A stretch of DNA of 41,598 nt from Chara braunii. Taxonomy: Eukaryota > Streptophyta > Charophyceae > Charales > Characeae. Below are positions 1-9,172 of this stretch, in pieces. Position 1 is the stretch's first letter, and each line of letters starts with the position of its first letter. The notes under the pieces were generated by a model that saw only the letters and a list, made by a program, of their open reading frames with translations, ran no database searches and was not told the DNA's origin. The position numbers and the translations under genes are program-made. The DNA is taken from the NCBI GenBank assembly GCA_003427395.1, contig BFEA01000470.1:163409-205006 (forward strand). The letters are read 5' to 3'.

Positions 1-567
1 AAAAAAAAAGTGCCTGTTTCGAACAGGCACCATGTGTATAACGCGGGTCGCTGTTATTATTGCCGTTTTGAACTACGGTCGGAACGGACCTGCGGACGAC
101 TGTTTTTCTTGCCCATTCAAAACGTGGGTTGTGACCCATGAGCCGTTGGCCCTTCTTTTTTTTTTAGCCCGGGTTGTTGTAGAGGTGGGATACTAGACCA
201 ATGACAGTTACCCACAGCCCTCGGTCACTCGGTTGTCCAGCTGAATCCCTCTGAAGACCCCACCCACCCTTCCTCACGGGGACTTCGGGAGCTAGGTATG
301 AACATGCTACTACAGGTCTTCATGAGGGTGATATAGCTGCTTCAATAGATCTTGGATCCAGATGTTACGTTGCCTGATCTGAATCCTTCAGTACTTCAAT
401 ATCTGATTGTCACTCGTTGTTTCTTCATGTGCAATTTTAGTCATGAATAGATTAAACTCTTGCTTTTCATATTTGTAAGTAGCTTTGTCTGACTGATATT
501 CAGAATTTTGAAATTCGTAAATTAGAGTCGTGATTTAAAAAAAAAAAAAAAAAAGTTGAGATTCTTA
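1..567. other. Unassigned non-coding stretch
   Basis: No supportable gene. It opens with an A run and a short perfect hairpin at 10-30 (9-bp stem, loop TCG). T-rich and A-rich homopolymers lie near 161-170 and 537-554. The A run at 537-554 could be the tail of an old retroposed sequence, but I see no matching body. Confidence 0.4.
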
Positions 568-789
568 ATTGGGGAAACAACGCGGGAGTCACAAAAATGA
601 GTTATAATTGCACTATCATGATGGGCCAAGATACAGTTTCAAATTGCAGTTTGGGCAATGTATACAACCCAGCTTTCTGGCTAGGTAGGGTGCCGGAAGT
701 GCAATTGCAAACTGTATCTTGCCCCATATATAGTGCAATTATAACTCTTTTTTTTTGTGACTCTCCTGAAGTTACCCCTTGTTAATTAG
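568..789. repeat. MITE-like imperfect inverted repeat (about 220 bp)
   Basis: The left arm (about 568-658) and right arm (about 697-789) are near reverse complements, sharing GAGTTATAATTGCACTAT, AAGATACAGTTT and GAGTCACAAAA in inverted order, around a loop of about 40 bp. Both outer ends carry TTAATT. It has no coding capacity of its own; the 62-codon ORF inside follows from the hairpin. This architecture fits a miniature inverted-repeat transposable element or another foldback. I could not define a target-site duplication, so the class is open. Confidence 0.6.
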
Positions 790-969
790 TAATTTTAAAT
801 TTTCTGAGCGGATTTTTGAATCTTAGGAGTCGAAAATCAGAGTCGTAAGTCCATTTAGACATAAAAAAACAATTTCCAAATCTCGTTTTCTAAATTCAAC
901 AGCATAATTTGATATTTGTGCGTCTGATCCATAAGCTATGATTTTCAATACCAGATTTCTATTTTTGAT

Positions 970-1066
970 CTTTTTTTTTTTTTTTTTTTTTTTTTTTTGG
1001 AAAAGAGCTCCATCTATTGGTGGGGAGCAGCACCTGCTGGAAACCGGGTCCAGCGTCCCATAGATA
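970..1066 (-). mobile_element. Minus-strand LINE 3' tail with poly(A)
   Basis: Read on the minus strand, 1066-1001 closely matches the terminal part of the full LINE (14700-14760): GGGACGCTGG, a CCAGCAGGTGCTGCT core, then CACCAATAGATG. It is followed by a poly(A) tail, seen as a T run at about 970-998 on the plus strand. This is therefore the 3' end of a related non-LTR element in reverse orientation. It could be the end of the same old minus-strand LINE whose endonuclease fragment lies at 3.8-4.16 kb and 14.86-15.36 kb, but continuity cannot be shown. Confidence 0.7.
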
Positions 1067-1094
1067 CAACCATNTCCTCATAAATTGGCACTAA

Positions 1095-1119
1095 CTGGGA
1101 ACCGGGCCCAGCGTCCCAT
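1095..1119 (-). repeat. Second minus-strand copy of the LINE-tail core; inverted partner of 2816-2840
   Basis: This 25-bp segment is the exact reverse complement of 2816-2840. Both are variants of the GGGACGCTGG...CCCAG core found at the LINE 3' end. With 2816-2840 it brackets the 134-bp inverted repeat and the duplicated GC-rich block. Confidence 0.65.
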
Positions 1120-1150
1120 TACTCACAAAATTACGTAGAAAGCTTCAGAA

Positions 1151-1439
1151 ATAGGCAAAAATTCAAAAAACAACTCAGAGACCCCCCAACGGCTTCTGAC
1201 GACTTCTGAAAGGAGTAGAAGAAAGACTTTAGAAATACCCTCCCGATCTCTCCGCAACACAGAGGGGAAAGGAGAAGACAGCACTATTCTCTTCACAGCG
1301 GAGAGGTGCTGTCTTCTCCTTTCCCCTCTGTGTTGCGGAGAGATCGGGAGGGTATTTCTGAAGTCTTTCTTCTACTCCTTTCAGAAGTCGTCAGAAGCCG
1401 TTGGGGGGTCTCTGAGTTGTTTTTTGAATTTTTGCCTAT
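1151..1439. repeat. Near-perfect 134-bp inverted repeat (long hairpin)
   Basis: Arms 1151-1284 and 1306-1439 are reverse complements with one mismatch by eye (TTTAG versus TTCAG), around a 21-nt loop. A transcript from either strand would fold into a long dsRNA stem. The arms contain short ORFs on both strands, but these mirror each other and are not convincing genes. The near identity suggests recent origin or maintenance, in contrast to the decayed surroundings. Confidence 0.85.
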
Positions 1440-1945
1440 GTTCCTGCTAAAATGTTTTCTATGCATGGATATTGTTTTTCTGATTAAGTAAAAAATTCTG
1501 AACTCATAAAGTACTGGACTTTTGCCCTGCAGAGTTGTACTCTGGTCTCTTGTTTTTCCGCTGGTCATGGGAGATCTACTTGGATTTGGGTAGTGGGGTT
1601 TTCTTCTCCAGCTTACCCCTCCATGTTGGGGTCGCATAGGTAGGGGTGAGTGCCAATTGGCCAAGTGGGCTCTAGTAGATGGAGGGACACGACGCATCCT
1701 GCTGGCGAGAGGGCTAGTTGGTAGGATGAAAATAGGGCACAGCAGTGACGGAGATGGTGGCTCCGATATGGCAAGTCTTGCCGGAGTGGGGATTGGGGGA
1801 GTGTTTAGGTGTTCCGGATGTGTCGAGCACGACCAGTGCACGAAGGGAGCCGGATTTTTTGAAGCCTTGTTTGCCGTGGTGGTGTTCAACGGATCATCCG
1901 ACGGTGGGTTATTGCCATCATATCCATTGATTTATGGTCGGCCGA
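1440..1945. other. Non-coding stretch right of the hairpin
   Basis: GC-rich DNA with no recognisable domain on either strand. The ORFs crossing it (for example plus-strand 1657-1995) show no family features and are probably chance. Confidence 0.3.
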
Positions 1946-2640
1946 TGCCAGAACGACGCTGGTCGGAGCTGGGGTTTGGTTGCGCTGCCCTGTAACCTGA
2001 GCCGTGTGGGGGTTAGAGGCCCGGTAGAGAGATCTGCGGATTTGCCGAGGGTGGAAGGCAGTCCAGTGGCTAACAGTGAGCTGTTACTAGGACGATGCTG
2101 GTCGGACCTGGGGTGGGTCGCGCCGCCCTGTCACCCAGCGGTTGGGGGTGTGAGCCCTGGTAGAGCTTGGTATCGAGGATAGGAGGGTTGAGCCAGTTGT
2201 AGGTTGGTCGGTCGAATAGCACTGTGGTAACGTGGTTTCGGTTACATCGGCTTCAAAATTATCCCAATTGGTTCTCATTTTTCACAAGTAAGTCTGTTGT
2301 TCTTGGTTGCTTCCAGCCGTCTTGAGAATGCCTTAGGACTTTGGGGACTTCTAACAGCTCCCTTGAGGCTGCTTTTGATGCTGTCATATTCATGGATCTG
2401 CAGTTGTGCGATGCCAGAACAACACTGGCCAGTGCTGGGGTGTGGCCCTGTAACCTGTTGATAGCAGGAGCGTGAGGCCCGGTAGAGAGATCTGGGGATG
2501 CTTCGGGGCGGGCATTCTAAGGGACAACCGAGGGTTACTGTTGGGACGATGCTGGCCGGAGCTGGGGCAAGCCTTGTTGTTCTGTAACCTAGCAGGGTGG
2601 GGTGTGAGGCCTAGGAGAGCTCGGCAGGGTTTTGTTCAGA
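1946..2640. repeat. Degenerate duplicated GC-rich repeat, four subunits
   Basis: A subunit with an ACGATGCTGG(T/C)CGGAGCTGGGG-like core, then CTGTAACCT, then GTGAGGCCCGGTAGAG, recurs with cores at about 1953, 2092, 2419 and 2546. The pairs are spaced 139 and 127 bp, and the pair is itself repeated about 460 bp downstream. The interval between the pairs (about 2180-2400) shows nothing else I can name. Confidence 0.55.
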
Positions 2641-2815
2641 GTTTCGGGATTTCTGAGCAGTCGAAGGTCTCCTTGCTGCTGGAACAGCCTCGTAATAGGT
2701 TGCAGATACTCATGTTTTTCCTAAATTTTCCTGAACTCTTTTAATAGCTCTCAGATTGTTCTTAGCCGAAGCCGGGTAATGGCCGCAGTATTTCAAATGA
2801 CACGCATAATTCGAT

Positions 2816-2912
2816 ATGGGACGCTGGGCCCGGTTCCCAGCACGTGCTACTCGCCACGAATAGATTGGAGCATTTGACCCCCCCAAAGAAAAAGAACAAA
2901 ACAAAAGGGAGG
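2816..2912 (+). mobile_element. Plus-strand LINE-related 3' tail
   Basis: 2818-2868 matches the LINE 3' end (GGGACGCTGG, GTTCCCAGCACGTGCT, CCACGAATAGAT), followed by an A-rich interrupted tail (about 2883-2910) that could be a degenerate poly(A). With the tails at 970-1066 and 14700-14845 this makes three positions of one tail family on both strands. Confidence 0.6.
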
Positions 2913-3800
2913 GGTGGAGTGATGCTTCCTTCAAAAACCACAAATCACAAGCGGTGTCGAACGAGAACCCTAGTCAAGGTGATCAGAAGTTCCTTTTGTA
3001 GTACTGTACTTGGTGAATATCTACCATCTTGCCCCGAGCACAGCGCGCCCTGATCATGACCTTATCGGACAAGAAAAATAGCTTGTATACATTCATTATC
3101 ACGGTGTGGTTGAAGTCAAGGGGCTCCTTAGGTCTGAGGGGGAAGAGAATATCAGCCCTGCCAGCTCATCATGTCCTCATCAAGCTGCCTATGGTGCACT
3201 AGGGGATCTTCAAGCCCATGGGGCTCCTTAGCCAATTTCCTTCTTTAGCATGGCCATACATAGCACGTGATGTTTACTAATGACCAAACTAGCCATATCT
3301 GAGGCCATACTCACACTATCCCAGGACGTTCGTTGTTCCATCGGACAGCAATTATAGTCACCTTTGGATGTATCTGACCGCAATTATGTCCAGAAGTCCT
3401 CAAACACACTGCCCTGCCTTGAACGGCAGAGCCATTATCCACCGACCAAAGCCTAAGGTAAAGGAGGAAAGCACATATGTGGCTTTTCCTTTTTCCGTTT
3501 TTTTTTAGTTTCTGGGCCAGGATGCGTTATATCTTGGATGGGTGATTAGGGGTGAAAAGTGGGCGTACCTGTTAACCATTTAACGGGGGATCAATAGCAA
3601 TATTCTGCACCGCTCCACAACACAACCAGATTCAGGCCTTCAATCCAATCCTCTTTGCTAGTGTGACCTAGACCCTGGCTGTTCTGACATCTGAGGGCAT
3701 ACTCCCACCTGCGTACTCTCAGGAGGGGACAGTCCCTACAGGAGAGTGATGGGGTGGCGCTGCGAGGTGCAGAAGGGAAGGTAGGAAATGTGATTATCTT
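2913..3800. other. Unassigned stretch
   Basis: I see no supportable gene or repeat. It may include the decayed downstream part of the old minus-strand LINE, but no reverse-transcriptase motifs could be read on the minus strand. Confidence 0.3.
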
Positions 3801-3829
3801 CCAACCAAATGATGACATTTTAGTGTCAC

Positions 3830-4164
3830 TCTTCTGCCTGCAACCCGACAACAGACTGAAACGAACTGGCCCCGGGTCGGAGGAACTGGTATGGACAGAG
3901 ACGTCCCTGGTCTACTGGATTCGAGTGCTGCGGATTCAGCACACATGGGTGGTCCATAGACCAGATACCCCCTGGCCAAACTGGCCTTAGACCCGGCCGA
4001 GCGGAAATGGGAAACGAAGCTCATGGGGGGACGTACCCACAGCCACCACCTGCACTCACTCTCCATCAAAGCCGCTAATCGTACGCTCCGGCCCCGGGTG
4101 GACCTGAGGGAGCACGTCATGGACTGCCGGATGACACATTTAACCAGCCAGGACACGCTGAGGT
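3830..4164 (-). pseudogene. Old LINE endonuclease, downstream half (split by LINE insertion)
   Basis: Minus-strand continuation of the endonuclease fragment at 14860-15360, separated by insertion of the 10.7-kb LINE. Decayed segments include HPGPERT near 4.08 kb, an STRI segment where the family has S-R-I-D, and near 3.83 kb SSDPGPVRFSL, which resembles the S-D-H motif plus following strand of AP endonuclease-like LINE domains. Several stops and frame changes are needed to read it, so it is a fossil. The assignment rests mainly on the better-preserved upstream half. Confidence 0.5.
4151..4164 (+). repeat. Target-site duplication, left copy
   Basis: GGACACGCTGAGGT here is repeated exactly at 14846-14859, directly after the LINE poly(A). 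Fourteen bases (15 if a shared A is counted) is a normal size for target-primed reverse transcription. This fixes both ends of the LINE. Confidence 0.9.
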
Positions 4165-5432
4165 CCTGGTCTCATAGACGAATTAGGATGGTGAAAGGTT
4201 GTGGGACGCGCTACCTGGACCGGTACGGCGAGGCCCGACCGCACTCCCGCTGACTGACTCGGCAACAACGAGGTGGGCAAGGGGACTTCAACACCATAGC
4301 CGCGTGCGAGGTGAAGAGACCATCCCCTTGGATGCGTTATCACGGAAAAGAAGGACAGAAAGTGCTGCGAATACAGGAGACATAGCAAAAAACAAGGGAG
4401 ACGAGAGGTTCGAACGACATCAAACCAGGCGGAAACGATACACGTGGAGACGGGTCGGAAATGATACACGTGAGACTAGTCGACGGGTGGAGGAGACCCG
4501 ACGACGGAGGAAACGGTGGGGAGCAAAACACCTGGGTAAACGAAACTACAGAAAGAGGAGCGAAGTGGCAGCGGGAAACGAGAAGAATACAGAGGATAAG
4601 GGAGAAACAGCGGGAGATGATATGTAAAGGGAAAAAGGGTTGAAACGGTGATGAAGGGTGTGATAGAGGCAAGGGCAGCGGCGAGGGAAGAAGGAAACTT
4701 TAAGAAAAAACGGGGGAGGGGGGCGGAGAGGGGACCACGACAGACGCATACACGGAAAGAGGAGGCGACGGCAGGAGGGGGCAGCAGCAGCAATCTCCGC
4801 GACGACTGGGCGAGTCAAGACAACCGGAGACATCAATCCACCCATATGGGTGGACGGTGAGACATCCTGGCCGGCGATCCCGACTGTATGACCCATCACC
4901 CATCATTTGCCCGCACATAACACCACCCCTCCCCTCCCCCCATCACCCTTGAATAACTCCTCCTGCCACACCCATCCGCCCCTCACCACTACCTACCCGA
5001 TCCATCAAACACTGCTCTTCAACAATTTTACCCTGTGCTACATTGCTAACCCGGAGTACGAAGACACCGGTCAACCACGATCGCCTACTCACAACCACAA
5101 CAACGACTGCCAGAAACAACTATCATGCCACCCTGTTAGGACGAGCATGACGACAAGATCGAAGAGGAGAGGAGAGGGAGAGATGCACCGCAACACAAAA
5201 CAAATAGATCCCGGTCCCGCCACCGCCATGTAACCCTGAAATGAGGCGCGACCAAGGCCGGGGTCCGGACAAACACGTCCAACCGGAACCGCCGCCACCG
5301 GGAGCGGACATGCGAGCAGGCCCATCATAGACAATCCCTGCAAATCTGGCACTGCATCATCAGCAGAAACAACTCACACCACAAAACAGCGCTGAGGGAG
5401 CTCCGAAGACCTCCAGGGATGCTCACGCACTC
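4165..5432 (+). other. LINE 5' UTR
   Basis: Sequence between the left target-site duplication and the ORF1 ATG. It is purine-rich on the plus strand at 4300-4760 and C-rich at 4905-5010. The ORFs here are low-complexity Arg/Lys/Glu or Pro/Ser products without recognisable domains. An internal promoter is expected for an element of this type, but I cannot point to one. Confidence 0.6.
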
Positions 5433-7543
5433 ATGCAAGCCCTGGCAGCGGCAGGGGATGGCCCAAGGGGGGGAACTATGGACCTGGAAGCCATAGGTTT
5501 CATGAAAGCACACTTCATCCAGAAGTTGCATATCCGCCCGACAATGAAATATATAGAGAAAGATGGATACATCTACCCACACGCGATATTTTCCCCCCAG
5601 GCGGTGGCGAACCGCAATGACGTGTACTCCAGGAATGCGGTTCGCTTCATCTTCCCTCAAGCAGCAGCCGCCATTCCCATCAATGAAAAATTGAAATGGG
5701 TACAGAGCAAACTGAGGGCAATCAAAATCAATGATCAGGCGGTGAATGACCACTTCCTCATTGAGACAGCAGGACCATGTAACATCACGGTCATAACCAT
5801 CCACCCGATAGACCGGGTTAACCTCATGAAATGCCGAACGCTGAATTTCAAAATACACAGGGTGGAGGTCCAACCGTGGCAACCAGAGACACCGCTCACG
5901 GCTGACCAAAAAAGGGAGCAATTAATGAGAAATCATTTTTGGGTGGAGTTCCGTTTTGCCCCGCTCAGCGTGCAAGGAGCCATCCTGGCTGATCTTCACC
6001 AAATAGCACCGGTGTTAGGGTATATCACAGATCACCCCCAATTCTTGCCTAAACGGGCCGATACTCTCTTAGTAGCTGTTGACTAGGACCCCTCTGTGGG
6101 TTTTCCGGTCAGCGGCCAATGGTCCTTCTCCCAAGAGGGGAAGACGCATGCCGTGCAGGTGAACCACCCGCAGGACCCGTGGTGCTACACATGTGGAACG
6201 AGGGGACACCTGAGCAACGAGCCCGACTGCCCCAGCACGTGTGGCCGCCAACTGAAAGGCTTGGTCAAACCACACCCACAGGGCCCAGGCAGATGGGTAC
6301 CGGAAGACCCGACATACGATGGATGGCTCTTCAGACGCCAGGCGATCAACAAACCAGGATCCTGGACATGGGAAAAGGAGGGGCAACCGGGAAGATCCCC
6401 GGCGAATAACACGAATAAAAACGCAAACCTTGCGAACAACGGAGGAGGGATCCCGCGTCAGGGAGAAGGAGGAGGGCACTCGGAACCTGCCAAGACAGGG
6501 GAGACAGAGGCAAAACACAAGGAAGGAGGGGAGAGCAGGGACAGACCAGACAAGGATGGAAGGACAGAAGTCGAAAAGGGAAGCATCACCGGAAGGGAAA
6601 GGACATGTCCAAGGATAAGGGTAAAGAGAAAGAAAACGATAGACGGACTGACAAGAGGAGGGATGGGGGGACATGGAAACCAACAGGAAAGGTCAAGGAA
6701 AATGGGATGCAGGAAGACAAGGGAGGGACACAAGAAAAACAACAGATTGCTGTCACAGAACGGGGGACGAAGGACGGAGGAAAAGAGGGACAAAGAGAGG
6801 GTGAGGGAGAAAGGAGAAATGGCACAAAAGGTGCACCAGGGAAGGGAGAGTCGACAAGAGAGACTGAGGAGAAGGGAGAAGAAAATGAGAATGGGAAAGG
6901 CAATCAACAAGAGACTGAAGAGCAGAAAGACGGACAGCCGGACCCCTCCCCCCCTCCCTCGACTGAAGAGCAGCAGGACGTACCGCCGGACCCCCCCCCC
7001 CCCCCCTCGCCCCTGACAGATCAGGACAATGGGCCAGCAAACGACTGGACAGAGCCCCCCCCCAGAGGGGACACGGAACCCCCTCACCCTTCCCAGGCTT
7101 TGCAAGCACACATAGAGCACAGGCTACGGCTGCAACGCTCCATTGCAAAGCCCAGGATTAGAGGTTGGGAGAAGGCAGACAAACAACTCAAACGTCTGGA
7201 ACTATGGAAAGACAAAGCCGCAGCCCTGGCAACACCGTTGCTGGACCCGACACAGAATGCCCACGTGGACATGGAGGGAGTGGAGAAAATATCAGAGGAC
7301 CGAATGGGGAAAATCCCAATGGATCAATCAGACCCGCTCCCCACAGACTGCGGTAACATGCACATTGATCCCCTGCACTCGCCGTACCATCGGCTCATGT
7401 TAGACCAGGCTCAACAGCAGGTGCAACCACAGGGAGCCAATCCGGACCTGATTCTGGGTCTTCCACCAGAACAGATGGCTCTCCTGCATGCCAATGGAAC
7501 AACGCAATCAGTGCAGCGCTACCATATCCTCCCCCCCTGGTAG
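5433..7543 (+). pseudogene. LINE ORF1 protein (RNA-binding, CCHC knuckle), interrupted
   Basis: ORF1 products of LINEs bind the element RNA and form the ribonucleoprotein. Starting at ATG 5433, residues 1-217 include FWVEFRFAPL and a following helix-rich part that resemble the DUF4283-like region of plant LINE ORF1 proteins. TAG at 6084-6086 interrupts the frame, which resumes directly into a zinc knuckle (CYTCGTRGHLSNEPDC, about 6184-6231) of unusual spacing, CX2CX4HX6C. A long Lys/Glu/Arg/Gly-rich linker follows. The frame then shifts (around 6480-6605) into the frame that ends at TAG 7541-7543; this part has a proline-rich segment (about 6940-7060) and a C-terminal domain I do not recognise. 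About 700 codons in total. Function is inferred from position and the knuckle. Confidence 0.72.
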
Positions 7544-7545
7544 GA

Positions 7546-9126
7546 ATGGGAGATCTCGGTCCTCCTCCCATGGTGGAAGCCCCTGCACCGCCACTGGCTA
7601 TAGAAGTGGATATGATAAGAGGAGGGGCCTTGGGAGGGGCTCTGGGACAAAGGGAAAAAACGAAACAGAAGCACCCCCGACGCCTCTCCAAAGACAAACA
7701 GGTAAGGGCAAAGCTCAAAGTGCTCACTGACACTATCCTTATGGGAATACTGAGAGCCTCGAATCAGGGGGATCACTCTCTTGTCCCGCCACTTCATTGG
7801 GAGAAGCTCAGAAAAGCCTTCATGAGCATCCCCTCGGTCACTCACATGCTGGATATTGCGATCCAGCCTGGGGAAATCAACTGGAAAGCAGTGGCAGGGC
7901 TAATAATACAACTGCTCCAGGGGCTGATGGGCAAAATCAGTCACAGACACTAGACTGGGCTGGTTCAACACGACTCAAGGCGACAGAAGAAACCTGTCTA
8001 CCTCCTCAAAAATACGTCTCACTCAGAGGAACAGGAAGAAGGTGCCTTGAGCTTCGAAGGCATAGACTGGCCCCCAATCATCATACAAGAAATCTACGAC
8101 ATGATGAGGGGACCAGGGTCCAGTGGCGAACAGGGAGCACTAGTAGTTGCGGGGGCTGAAGACCTCATCCCCCGGCACCTGTTACGTCCTATCCTGCACA
8201 TCCAACCAATCGCACCCCGGCCGGATGGCCTGACAACCGACGGCATGGCCCTCGCTCGCCCAAACAGGGAATGTCTCTCTGCACTGATACCCTCAGATCC
8301 CTCACTAGATCTGAGTTCAGACTTAGACTCGGACCCTGACTCGGACCCAGACTCGGACCAACAATCATCCGACAGTGACTCAGCATTCGAATGGGACCTG
8401 CCCCTATTGAGGACCACGATTCTTTCCACACCTCCGAATGATGGGGGGGAGGAGGAGGGGGGAGCTCGAACTCAAACACAACCTCAGGCTCTGGCCTCGG
8501 CGCAGACGCTTACAAAAGACGAAGCAACAAAACACACAACAAAACGTATCTTCTTCAGGGACTGCCTGAACACAGACCCAGAAGTAGACCCTGAAGAACA
8601 AATCCAGCAGGGAGTGGCAATCTTACCGCTTCGTCGCCAGCAACAGGGAGGGGAGTGGCAGATTGGATTCAGACCTACAACCCCGAGAGTCCCCAGGCTG
8701 GCTTCCCGCTATGCTAAAGCGGCCCAGGACGCCCCGCCGGGCGTCACGGTCCAGGGTTGGAAGGGCTCCACTCCGCAAAGGCTGACCAGGCTAATGTTGC
8801 GCAACCACCTGCTCCAACAAGGGAACCTGCAACAAATGGTGGGGACAGTATTCCCACAAGACCTCCCCTTTCCCAAAGAGGTCACCCCCATCCTGGCTCT
8901 CTTTGAGACGCCCCCGCTGCACGTAACAGCAGATGACAACGATATGATATGGTTGTCCCAACAGCAATTGTTGGACACCCCCATCTCACGGCTGCGTACC
9001 AACAATGTCTGGCCTACCAAGGACCAGGCACTAATCCTGCAAACAACTCTGGAGGCGGGAGTGCTGGACGCTAACAGACAGTGGGACGACCCCTCTTTAG
9101 GAGTTGCAGGAATGGGAACAGAATGA
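7546..9126 (+). pseudogene. LINE middle ORF, unknown function, one internal stop
   Basis: Begins at ATG 7546, two bases after the ORF1 stop, and reads to TGA 9124-9126 with a single internal TAG (7951-7953); the frame is open on both sides of it, about 526 codons. The product has a basic patch (KTKQKHPRRLSKDK), an acidic Ser-Asp repeat (about 8310-8390), and a C-terminal region without recognised motifs. It may be a separate protein or the C-terminal part of ORF1 after a frameshift, since the frame changes between the two. I recognise no family. Translation of ORF2 would have to bypass or reinitiate after it. Confidence 0.6.
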
Positions 9127-9172
9127 ACACCTCCCAACTGTGATGGGGGGAATACACAAACTCTTCCGATAA

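Noticed and set aside
4199-4672. Arg/Lys-rich plus-strand ORF and its minus-strand counterparts
   Set aside because: Lies in the LINE 5' UTR, no domain, low-complexity purine-rich composition; no ATG-supported start for the longest one.
6458-7148. Minus-strand Ser/Leu/Phe/Pro-rich ORFs with apparent membrane segments
   Set aside because: Antisense shadow of the purine-rich linker in LINE ORF1.
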